IMG/VR virus record: IMGVR_UViG_3300031576_000103
Coordinates: 1 to 44,893 of that record
DNA from: a virus
Direction: 5' to 3' (one strand)
DNA: 44,893 nt
Shown here one piece after another: positions 29,559 through 36,082 of this stretch. How positions within the stretch are numbered: position 1 is the first letter of the stretch; each line of letters opens with the position of its first letter. The translations under genes and the position numbers were made by a program. The notes below the pieces were generated by a model, which ran no database searches, had not been told where the DNA came from, and was given only the letters and a program-made list of their open reading frames with translations.

Positions 29559-30583
29559 GCACCTTCGGCTCCCTGTTCAGCGGGATCGGTGGCCTCGACC
29601 TTGGCCTCGAGCGGGCGGGCTGGGAGTGCCGCTGGCAGGTGGAACTCGATGAGTGGTGCCGAGCAGTGCTCGCTCGACATTGGCCCGGAGTCCCGAGATG
29701 GGACGACGCGACGACGTTTCCTCCCGACGCCGAACACGGGGGGAATGGATGGGGGAAGCAACAGTCGGCGAGCGTGGGTGAAGCGTGGCGGGTGGACCTC
29801 ATCGCCGGAGGATTCCCCTGTCAACCCGTCTCCCTCGCCGGCAAGCGCCGAGCACAAGCCGACGACCGATGGCTCTGGTCAGAGTTCGCCCGTATCGTTC
29901 GCGTTCTACGACCCCGATACGTCCTCGTGGAGAACGTTCCAGGGCTCCTTGCTGGACACGGAGGCATGGGGGACGTCCTTGGGGACCTGGCCGCGTGCGG
30001 GTATGACGCGGAGTGGGATTGCATACCGGCTGCGGCCGTCGGTGCCCCTCACCTCCGTTACCGAGTCTTCGTGGTTGCCCACTCCGACGAGGCAGAGCTA
30101 CGGCTACAACCAGCAGGACTCACCGGGAGCAGCGGTGCGACCGAGCTTGCAGACGATGGCCGCGAGGGGCATGTGGCCGACACCGAACGTGCCGGGCCGG
30201 ACCCTCAAGGGCGCACAGGACCGGAGGCGCGACGGGGGTCCGTCTTTGGCCCAAGTCCAGCTCAACTCGGGAGCGACCAGTGGCTCGTTGAACCCGACGT
30301 GGGTCGAGTGGCTCATGGGGTTCCCCGCCGGGTGGACCGACTTAGGGGACTCGGCAACGCCGTCGTCCCGCAGGTCGCGGAGTGGATCGGAAGACGCCTG
30401 ATGGAAGGCCGTGTGACGCAGAACTGGCCTTCCACGTCAGCCACGTGCGCCATCGAGGGCTGCGAGCAGGACTCGTTCGTCGGCGTCGGTGATCCGGCCA
30501 GGTGGGTGTGCTTTGAGCACTACGAGGCGTACCTGGCCCGAGCCCGTGAGGTCATGGACGCGCTGCGGGAGGCCACCTCGTGA
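29555..30583 (+). CDS. C5-cytosine DNA methyltransferase with C-terminal Zn-like extension
   Basis: 342 residues. All main motifs are present: FGSLFSGIGGLDLGLERAG (I), Cys89 in GGFPCQPVS (IV), ENVPGLL at 126-132 (VI), RYRVFVVAH near 169-176 (VIII) and LRGLGNAVVPQVAEWIGRR (X). The frame then continues without a stop through MEGRVTQNWPST into CAIEGCEQDSF and WVCFEHYEAYL, a C..C..C..H zinc-like module that looks like a separate small gene (possible starts ATG 30401 or GTG 30413). From about 29880 its third-position GC drops, because another frame is apparently coding there. It likely protects phage DNA from restriction. Confidence 0.85.
   Translation: MSTFGSLFSGIGGLDLGLERAGWECRWQVELDEWCRAVLARHWPGVPRWDDATTFPPDAEHGGNGWGKQQSASVGEAWRVDLIAGGFPCQPVSLAGKRRAQADDRWLWSEFARIVRVLRPRYVLVENVPGLLAGHGGMGDVLGDLAACGYDAEWDCIPAAAVGAPHLRYRVFVVAHSDEAELRLQPAGLTGSSGATELADDGREGHVADTERAGPDPQGRTGPEARRGSVFGPSPAQLGSDQWLVEPDVGRVAHGVPRRVDRLRGLGNAVVPQVAEWIGRRLMEGRVTQNWPSTSATCAIEGCEQDSFVGVGDPARWVCFEHYEAYLARAREVMDALREATS
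29589..30401 (+). CDS. Overlapping +1-frame gene inside the C5 methyltransferase
   Basis: A 270-codon open frame wholly inside the methyltransferase gene. It has FLPTPNTGG, then AEHKPTTDGSGQSSPVSFAF, then YDPDTSSWRTFQ, LGTWPRAGMTRSGIAYRL, LPTPTRQS, MWPTPNVPGRT and NPTWVEWLMGFPAGWTDL. I recognise these phrases from stand-alone Trp-Pro-Thr-Pro-rich phage proteins near methyltransferases, but cannot verify here. Between about 29882 and 30215 its third positions are G/C in 92 of 110 codons counted by hand, against 72 of 110 in the methyltransferase frame. The start is uncertain (ATG 29589 or 29649). Its TGA overlaps an ATG (TGATG). Function unknown. Confidence 0.45.
   Translation: MASTLASSGRAGSAAGRWNSMSGAEQCSLDIGPESRDGTTRRRFLPTPNTGGMDGGSNSRRAWVKRGGWTSSPEDSPVNPSPSPASAEHKPTTDGSGQSSPVSFAFYDPDTSSWRTFQGSLLDTEAWGTSLGTWPRAGMTRSGIAYRLRPSVPLTSVTESSWLPTPTRQSYGYNQQDSPGAAVRPSLQTMAARGMWPTPNVPGRTLKGAQDRRRDGGPSLAQVQLNSGATSGSLNPTWVEWLMGFPAGWTDLGDSATPSSRRSRSGSEDA
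30415..30438 (+). repeat. Start-associated dyad 3
   Basis: GACGCAGAA, loop CTGGCC, TTCCACGTC. It begins in GTG 30413, in frame with the methyltransferase and with the Zn-like extension that follows. The change to GTC restores one pair lost by the A at position 5. Confidence 0.8.
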
Positions 30584-30816
30584 CGCAGAACCGGAGTTCC
30601 ACGACCGAGGAGTGGGCCGTGTGGTGGCACCGCACGGACGACCGTGGCATGGACATCCCCGAATGCGTCGACCGTCTCACGGAGGCTGAGGCCCGCAGCC
30701 TCTACAGCGAGTGCCTGGATCGGCCGGAGCTCCACTTCATCCGCCTCATGCAGCGGTGGATCGAGCACTCGAGGTGGGAGGAGATGGCCTCCCGGCCAGT
30801 AGGGGGTCCGTTGTGA
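30580..30816 (+). CDS. Small protein behind a start-associated dyad
   Basis: 78 residues, GTG at 30580 overlapping the upstream TGA. It begins MTQNRSSTTEEWAVWWHRTD, then GMDIPECVDRLTEAEARSLY and ELHFIRLMQRWIEHSRWEEM. Helical and Trp-rich with no known motif. The first 8 codons belong to the repeated dyad. The stop overlaps the GTG of the MT-A70 gene. Role unknown; the position between two methyltransferases suggests an accessory to DNA modification or host interaction. Confidence 0.5.
   Translation: MTQNRSSTTEEWAVWWHRTDDRGMDIPECVDRLTEAEARSLYSECLDRPELHFIRLMQRWIEHSRWEEMASRPVGGPL
30582..30605 (+). repeat. Start-associated dyad 4
   Basis: GACGCAGAA, loop CCGGAG, TTCCACGAC, beginning in GTG 30580 of the 78-residue gene. 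Confidence 0.8.
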
Positions 30817-31421
30817 CGCAGAACCCGCGTTCCGCGCCTCGGTACCGGACGATCGTCGCGGACCCACCGTGGCGCTACGAGAACGACCGGGGGACTCAGA
30901 CCCGGAGCATCCGGAGCCGCAAGAGCACGACCGTTGCGGGGCACTACCCGGTCATGGACAACGCCGAGATCGCGGCGCTTCCGCTGGGAGAGCTGGCGGA
31001 CGCCGAGTGCGCGTTGTACCTGTGGGTGACGAACCCCCGCATCTTCGGTCACGTCAACCGTCGACGGGATCCCATCTCTCCTATCGACATGGTGGAGCGC
31101 TGGGGGTTCCGCTACGTCACGTTGCTCACCTGGGTGAAAACGGGGCCGCCTGGGATGGGCTTCGCGTTTCGCGGGCACACGGAGCACGCCCTGTATGCCG
31201 TGAAGGGCACCCTGTCGATCCCAGCCGCGCGGCGAGAGTCCAACGTGGTCGTGGCTCAGCGACGCGCGCACTCGCAGAAGCCCGATGCGTTCTTCGACCT
31301 GGTCGAGCGGGTCTCTCCGCCTCCGCGACTCGAGTTGTTCGCCCGGCGGCAGCGGCTCGGCTGGGACACGTGGGGCAACGAGGCGCTGGAGCACGTGGAG
31401 TTGGTGATGCCTCAAGTCTGA
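30813..31421 (+). CDS. MT-A70 family adenine DNA methyltransferase
   Basis: 202 residues from GTG at 30813 overlapping the previous stop. The catalytic DPPW lies at residues 17-20 (TIVADPPWRY), followed by NAEIAALPLGELADAECALY then LWVTNPR, WGFRYVTLLTWVKTGPPG and GHTEHALYAVKG. HSQKPDAFFDLVERVSPPP and RLELFARRQRLGWDTWGNE give the typical C-terminal region of MT-A70 enzymes. It would methylate adenine N6 in phage DNA, complementing the C5 enzyme. The N-terminal MTQNPRSAP comes from the start-associated dyad. Confidence 0.88.
   Translation: MTQNPRSAPRYRTIVADPPWRYENDRGTQTRSIRSRKSTTVAGHYPVMDNAEIAALPLGELADAECALYLWVTNPRIFGHVNRRRDPISPIDMVERWGFRYVTLLTWVKTGPPGMGFAFRGHTEHALYAVKGTLSIPAARRESNVVVAQRRAHSQKPDAFFDLVERVSPPPRLELFARRQRLGWDTWGNEALEHVELVMPQV
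30815..30838 (+). repeat. Start-associated dyad 5
   Basis: GACGCAGAA, loop CCCGCG, TTCCGCGCC, beginning in GTG 30813 of the MT-A70 gene. Arms are constant in all five copies while every loop differs. Confidence 0.8.
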
Positions 31422-31483
31422 CCGACCGCGAAGGCGCCTCGTCCAAGCCGGACGAGCTCCACCGAACCGGAGGTGATCCCTTC

Positions 31484-31915
31484 ATGCGAAATGCGCGAGT
31501 TATGACGGTGTTGTTCCTGACCCTCACGCTAATGCCGATGATATCCACAACCGCTCGAGCCCATCACGACCCCGGACCCTGCGACATCCACTGGCGCCGG
31601 GCCTACTACGACCACGGACAGACCGGCCCGATCGCCGACCTCATCCGCTGCGCCGTCGGACGCTGGCCCGTCGCAGGCGGCGTGACGAAAGCACTCTCGG
31701 TCGCACGATGCGAGTCGGGCCTGCGTCCTGACGCCGATGCGGGCGTCTCCGAGGGGCTGTACCAACACGTCAAGACCTACTGGCCCGCGCGGGCGGACCG
31801 GTGGCTCTGGCCGGCATGGCAGATCCGACCGTCGATCTGGAACGCTCGAGCCCAGGCGATCGTGACGATGCGGATGGTGCACGCCTGGGGCTGGGGAGCG
31901 TGGTCCTGCGCGTGA
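31484..31915 (+). CDS. Secreted transglycosylase-like protein
   Basis: 143 residues from ATG at 31484, which has GGAGGTGA eight bases upstream; unlike its neighbours it starts independently. The N-terminus RNARVMTVLFLTLTLMPMIS ending TTARAHH is a signal peptide. The core ALSVARCESGLRPDADA, then GLYQHVKTYWPARAD, has the Glu and Gly/Gln pattern of lysozyme-like transglycosylases (C-E-S-G-L...G-x-Y/F-Q) as in resuscitation-promoting factors. A moron affecting the host wall, or a lysis helper, fits. The catalytic Glu is the one in CESGL. Confidence 0.65.
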   Translation: MRNARVMTVLFLTLTLMPMISTTARAHHDPGPCDIHWRRAYYDHGQTGPIADLIRCAVGRWPVAGGVTKALSVARCESGLRPDADAGVSEGLYQHVKTYWPARADRWLWPAWQIRPSIWNARAQAIVTMRMVHAWGWGAWSCA

Positions 31916-32280
31916 CTGCCTTGCCTCGATGCGGGCATGAGCATCCTGTTTTCGGGTGCGGCGGTTGCATCGACCGCCTAGTGGGCCTGGGCCGGGAGAC
32001 GCCGGAACAGAACGCGGCGCGCAGGGCCGCTCGCTCCAAGCGGGACCGCGAGCGGACGTCAAACCAGCACGCGCTACTCGCCAAGGGGATCCACCCGGCG
32101 ACGTATCGGCCTCTCGCGAACAACGGAGAGACGTGTGGATCGTGCGGGTGGTTCGGGGTTGGGCACCGCGATCGCTACTTCAAGTGCACGCACCCGCTGG
32201 GCCCCGGCGTGACGAATGGCTCGGCGACCGACATCCGGAAGCGCTGGCCGGCGTGCGAGATGTGGAAGGTGGCGTCGTGA
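31912..32280 (+). CDS. Zinc-binding phage protein (CGSCGWF type)
   Basis: 122 residues, GTG overlapping the previous TGA. A first cluster CGHEHPVFGCGGC is followed by a basic helix (AARRAARSKRDRERTSNQHA) and a second cluster, TCGSCGWFGVGHRDRYFKCT then SATDIRKRWPACEMW. The second part is a common early phage domain (C..C...(Y/F)xKC...TDxRxWWPAC). Several zinc knuckles suggest nucleic-acid binding. It is coupled to the HerA-like ATPase gene by GTGA. Confidence 0.6.
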   Translation: MTALPRCGHEHPVFGCGGCIDRLVGLGRETPEQNAARRAARSKRDRERTSNQHALLAKGIHPATYRPLANNGETCGSCGWFGVGHRDRYFKCTHPLGPGVTNGSATDIRKRWPACEMWKVAS

Positions 32281-34121
32281 CGGGCCTCAAGCTCGCTCCC
32301 GGCCTCACACTCCCCGTCGACGCCGTCACGCAGACCTTCGGGATCCTCGCCAAACGAGGAGCAGGAAAATCCAACGCGGCGGCCGTCATGGCCGAGGAGA
32401 TGCACGCGGCAGGACTGCAGTTCGTGGTGGTGGATCCGGTTGGGGCGTGGTGGGGGCTCCGCTCATCGGCGGATGGGTCCGGACCCGGACTCGGGATCCC
32501 GGTGCTGGGCGGCTACCACGGCGACGTTCCGCTCGAGCCGACGCCCAGCGCCGGCGAACTCGTGGCCGATCTGGTGGTCGACGAGCGCCTGTCGTGCGTG
32601 CTCGACGTGTCGTCGTTCGACTCCGAGACGAAGAAGCGGACGTTCCTCGCGTCGTTCGCCGAGCGGCTGTTCCGCCAGAAGGGTCGACCAGGTCGCGAGG
32701 AGCCGCTGCACCTGTTCCTGGAGGAGACCGACGATTACGCGCCGCAGCGCGCGACCGGCGAGGTCGCCCGGTGCCTGGGCGCGTTCCAGCGGATCGTGAA
32801 GCGGGGGAGGGCTCGAGGGGTCGGATCGACGATGATCTCGCAACGCTCGGCCGCGCTCAACAAGGATCTGTTGACGCAGATCGACACGCTCATCGCGCTC
32901 CGAACGACCGGCCCGCTCGACCGCAAAGCGATCGAGGGATGGGTCACCTACCACGACACCGACGACGCGATCATCTCGTCGCTCTCGGAGCTGCGCGCCG
33001 GGGAGGCTTGGGTTTGGTCGCCTGAGTTCCTCGACCTCGTGAAGCGTGTTCAGATCCGCCGGCGCCGCACGTTCGACTCGGGTGCGACCCCGAAAGCTGG
33101 CACCACTCGCCGAGCACCGAAGGGCCTGGCCGACGTCGACGTGAGCGCACTCGAGGCGCGGATGGCCGAAACGATCGAGCGGGCGAAGGCGGAGGATCCT
33201 GGGGAGCTCCGCCGCCGGATCCGCGAGCTCGAGCTCAGTCTCCGGAAGGAACGAGCCGCTCGAGACATCATGGCCGTGGCCGTACCGCCCGAGCCAGAGA
33301 TCATCGAAGTCCCGCTTGTGCCCACGGAGGACTTGCAGTATCTGAAGAACGCGGCGGGGAACCTGCACGGCTGGATCACCGACGCCTACGGCCTCTACTC
33401 GCAGTTCGAGGAGCTCCGAACGAAGGTAGACGGCGTCCTCGAGGGGCTCCTCGCATTGTGGGAGAGGGGCGTGGGCGAGCGAGCCGAACGGGCTCTGCCC
33501 GCACCTACGCGTGGAGGGGCGGCAACCCCTGCGAAGCGCCAGGAGCAGGCCGCCATGCAACCGCGGCCGAGCCGGGCAACGGAGGACGACGCCGGCCCGG
33601 CGGGTGAACCCGTGCGCCCCTCACTCGACGGACACGTGTCGCCCTCCGAGCAACGGATCCTCGATGCCCTCGGGTGGCTGCAGGCGGCGAACCTCTACCC
33701 GCCGCCCCGTCAGCGCCTCGGATGGGTCGCCGGTTACAAACCATCGGGTGGGCGGTTCAACAACCTGGTCGGCGCGATGAACTCGGCTGGCCTCATCCAC
33801 TACCCGACGCAGGGGTTCATCGCCTTCACCGACGCGGGAGCGGCGTGCGCGGAAGTGCCGAGCAAGCCGCTCACGGTCGAGGACATGCAGAAGCTCGTGC
33901 TGCAGCGTCTCAGCGAGTCGGAGCGCAAGGTGCTGTCACCGCTGCTCGACCGCTATCCGGCGGCTCTGTCGCGCGTCGAGCTGGCGGCGGCGTCGGACTA
34001 CGACCACGAGGGCGGTAGGTTCAACAACCTGGTGGGACGGCTCTCCAGTCTCGGCCTCGTCGAGTACCCGATGAAGGGCGCGGTCCGGGCCGCGCCCGTG
34101 GTGTTCCTCGAGGACCTCTAG
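32277..34121 (+). CDS. HerA-like ATPase with duplicated C-terminal module
   Basis: 614 residues, GTG at 32277. Walker A AKRGAGKSNAAAV near residues 25-38; FVVVDPVGAWWGLRSS follows; Walker B LHLFLEETDDYAP near residue 140; GVGSTMISQRSAALNKDLLT and IDTLIALRT are sensor-like strands. This is the HerA/VirD4-type hexameric DNA translocase family. A coiled-coil middle (PGELRRRIRELELSLRKERA) leads to two related winged-helix-like modules, each ending GGRFNNLVG...(S/A)xGLIxYPxxG. It may drive DNA processing with the nuclease/resolvase set. No NurA partner is visible. Confidence 0.75.
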   Translation: MTGLKLAPGLTLPVDAVTQTFGILAKRGAGKSNAAAVMAEEMHAAGLQFVVVDPVGAWWGLRSSADGSGPGLGIPVLGGYHGDVPLEPTPSAGELVADLVVDERLSCVLDVSSFDSETKKRTFLASFAERLFRQKGRPGREEPLHLFLEETDDYAPQRATGEVARCLGAFQRIVKRGRARGVGSTMISQRSAALNKDLLTQIDTLIALRTTGPLDRKAIEGWVTYHDTDDAIISSLSELRAGEAWVWSPEFLDLVKRVQIRRRRTFDSGATPKAGTTRRAPKGLADVDVSALEARMAETIERAKAEDPGELRRRIRELELSLRKERAARDIMAVAVPPEPEIIEVPLVPTEDLQYLKNAAGNLHGWITDAYGLYSQFEELRTKVDGVLEGLLALWERGVGERAERALPAPTRGGAATPAKRQEQAAMQPRPSRATEDDAGPAGEPVRPSLDGHVSPSEQRILDALGWLQAANLYPPPRQRLGWVAGYKPSGGRFNNLVGAMNSAGLIHYPTQGFIAFTDAGAACAEVPSKPLTVEDMQKLVLQRLSESERKVLSPLLDRYPAALSRVELAAASDYDHEGGRFNNLVGRLSSLGLVEYPMKGAVRAAPVVFLEDL

Positions 34122-34339
34122 GGCGAGCCTGCCCAAGACAGGAGCTTGTTGATAACGATCGAGGCGGCCGCGCCTCCGGCCGCGATCCCCGCAGCCTTCA
34201 CGGCCGCCAGGTTCGTCCAGCCCAGGGCGTTCGTGCCCATCGCACCGATGAAGGTGTGGACCGCGACCTTCGCGGCCCAGATCAGCGTCTGGCCCCATCC
34301 CTTCGGGGCGAACGTGCCCACTACCTGCCTCACGGTCAT
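34118..34339 (-). CDS. Holin
   Basis: 73 residues. MTVRQVVGTFAPKGWGQTLI, then WAAKVAVHTFIGAMGTNALG and AAGIAAGGAAASIVINKLLS: two hydrophobic segments in the size and spacing of small r1t-type phage holins. It is the last gene of the leftward arm, its TAG interlocking with the TAG of the HerA-like gene on the other strand (CTAG at 34118-34121). It lies beside the endolysin and a membrane coiled-coil protein, a standard lysis cassette. Confidence 0.65.
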   Translation of the reverse strand: MTVRQVVGTFAPKGWGQTLIWAAKVAVHTFIGAMGTNALGWTNLAAVKAAGIAAGGAAASIVINKLLSWAGSP

Positions 34340-34791
34340 GCGCGTACCCCTTCCTGTTGCGGCCCCTCCACGAGGAGCCTGGTAACCCCTTGCTCGATGC
34401 GTGCGAGCGTCTCGTTGACCTCACCGACGGCCGCACGTGTGCGTTCGTCGGCCTCCGTGTTGATGTCGTGGATGGTCTCGCGGAGGGCTTCCTTGTAGGC
34501 CGGGGGAAGCGTCTCGCCCATCACGAGGGACTTCAGCAGCGTGTTCTCGCCCTGGAGTTGGCCGATGTCCTGAGCGCACTTCTCCCGAGCATCGCCGAGT
34601 TCAGCGCGGAGGGTCGCGACCGCTCCCTTCTCGTCGTCGAGCTGACTCTCCAGGAGGTCGATGCGCTTCTCCTGAGCGTCCATCGTCAGGGCGGCTTCGT
34701 CAGAGTGCGAGCGTCGATATGTCGCCAGGAGGTAGGCGAGGGCGGCGAGGATCACGAACGCGAGTGGGGCCCACTCCCGAACTTCATTCAT
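34336..34791 (-). CDS. Membrane-anchored coiled-coil protein of the lysis cassette
   Basis: 151 residues from ATG at 34791, overlapping the endolysin stop (ATGA). NEVREWAPLAFVILAALAYL then LATYRR is an N-terminal transmembrane helix. A long coiled coil follows (EKRIDLLESQLDDEKGAVAT, LRAELGDAREKCAQDIGQLQ), then NETLARIEQGVTRLLVEG. The geometry suits a second holin-like or spanin-like lysis protein. For a Gram-positive host a pore regulator would be more likely than a spanin. Confidence 0.5.
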   Translation of the reverse strand: MNEVREWAPLAFVILAALAYLLATYRRSHSDEAALTMDAQEKRIDLLESQLDDEKGAVATLRAELGDAREKCAQDIGQLQGENTLLKSLVMGETLPPAYKEALRETIHDINTEADERTRAAVGEVNETLARIEQGVTRLLVEGPQQEGVRA

Positions 34792-35210
34792 GCGGACAGG
34801 TGATAGGAGAAATGCCAAGGTTCGTCCATCGGTCGCGACTGCTTCCAACCGTGAGCGAGCAGGATCCGACGGACGAGCTGTGGTACCGGGTTCACCACGT
34901 CGATCGCTAGGCCGCGCGTGTGCAGCGTCGAGTCGGGGTGCGCGTAGCGCTTGGAGTCGCGCGAGTAGAGCTCGCGCTGGTAAGAGCAGGCGCGCCAGGT
35001 CCCGGTGCAGTTGATCGGGCGGGACTTGTGTTTGGGACGGGTGAGCTCGGCATACCGACGCTCGCAGGCCTTGAACGACCGCATCGCCGGACCTTGGAGC
35101 TTGATCGGCGAGCCCCGGCCGGGCTGGTGATACAGGCGGATGTTGTCGTAGTCATCCTTGCACCGTCCGCCGGCATGGATAGGTCCGTAGTGCGTCCTGT
35201 ACGTGGTCAT
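34788..35210 (-). CDS. Endolysin, M15-type peptidase
   Basis: 140 residues, ATG at 35210 after AAAGGACG. M15 zinc-peptidase motifs are present: H97 and D104 in HTRGLAIDVV, then E130 and H133 in DEPWHFSYH. This is the VanY/D-Ala-D-Ala carboxypeptidase or L-Ala-D-Glu peptidase type used by phages to cut the peptide stem of peptidoglycan. No signal peptide, so release needs the holin. The neighbours are the TM coiled-coil gene and holin. Confidence 0.75.
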   Translation of the reverse strand: MTTYRTHYGPIHAGGRCKDDYDNIRLYHQPGRGSPIKLQGPAMRSFKACERRYAELTRPKHKSRPINCTGTWRACSYQRELYSRDSKRYAHPDSTLHTRGLAIDVVNPVPQLVRRILLAHGWKQSRPMDEPWHFSYHLSA

Positions 35211-35225
35211 GCGTGCGTCCTTTCG

Positions 35226-36050
35226 TCAGACGGTGTAGCGGCGTTTCGCTGCGAGCGCCTGGGGTGGGGGCGAGGGCCTCCGGCGGGAGCGGACCGCAGA
35301 CGGCGTGGAGCCTCTCGAGGAGGTCGAGCTCGGACCGGGGCCGGAGGCGATCGAGCCGCGCGGGTTCGTCCGCCGGCGGAGTGGACGGCCGCCGCCGGTG
35401 TAGTGGGCGTGCCACGGCTCGCCACCGACGTCGAACGCGAAGCCGTGCGAGGTGAGGAATGACCGGACGTCAGGACGGCGGGCGAGGAAGGCGCTCGAGA
35501 TGTCGAAGGCCTCGCCCTGTTCGTGGAAGCTCTGCCCCGGCGGGGCAGCAAGGTTGCCCTGGCCCGAGAGGTAGCGCTGATAGGCGGCGGCCTGTTCCTC
35601 GCGCGTGCGGAACCCCGACGTGACCTCGGATAGTTGCGGGGCGCCGAGCTCGCGCTCGGCCGCGAGCAGCGTCCGCACGGCCTGTGGGACCCCGGTCACA
35701 CCCTGTCGCGTGACGAGGTTCTGCGGGCTCACGTCGTAACCGCGGAAGTCCGGGCCAGAGGGAGCTGCACTGAACGAGCTCCCGCTGAAGCTCCCACCGC
35801 CAGGAGCCCCCGGAAGGGTCCCCAGGGCTCCCAGAGCGCCTCCAGGAGCCACGTTCGGACCTGGTGCGCCCATGCCTGCCAGAAGGCCAAGGTTGCCCGT
35901 AGGGAAGCTCCCAGCGACTGGCGGGCTCGGAGGAATCAGGGGTCCTCGGGGCACCAACGCCTCGAGCTGTGCTCGCAGGCCGGCCGAGGGAGCCTGGCCG
36001 CTGACAGACGCCGGGCCTGTCATGGGGTTCCGGCGGTAGATGTAGGGCAA
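35226..36050 (-). CDS. Second M15-type peptidase, virion-associated
   Basis: 274 residues. The start codon is TTG at 36050 with a perfect AGGAGGT four bases upstream. The first 110 residues are Gly/Pro/Ser-rich and disordered. The M15 core includes EVTSGFRTREEQAAAYQRYL, H176 and D183 in SFHEQGEAFDIS, and E211 and H214 in GGEPWHAHYT. The tail is Ser/Arg/Pro-rich. The MPYIYRRN start resembles the MPYSY start of the giant virion protein downstream in the circle, suggesting a virion component that locally digests peptidoglycan on entry. The endolysin is a separate gene. Confidence 0.6.
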   Translation of the reverse strand: MPYIYRRNPMTGPASVSGQAPSAGLRAQLEALVPRGPLIPPSPPVAGSFPTGNLGLLAGMGAPGPNVAPGGALGALGTLPGAPGGGSFSGSSFSAAPSGPDFRGYDVSPQNLVTRQGVTGVPQAVRTLLAAERELGAPQLSEVTSGFRTREEQAAAYQRYLSGQGNLAAPPGQSFHEQGEAFDISSAFLARRPDVRSFLTSHGFAFDVGGEPWHAHYTGGGRPLRRRTNPRGSIASGPGPSSTSSRGSTPSAVRSRRRPSPPPQALAAKRRYTV

Positions 36051-36082
36051 GGTGACCTCCTGGTGTTACCGAGCGTGTTAGC

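Noticed and set aside
32329-32345. Sixth dyad copy (CACGCAGACC) in the HerA-like gene
   Set aside because: Second arm is absent and it lies inside the gene rather than at a start.
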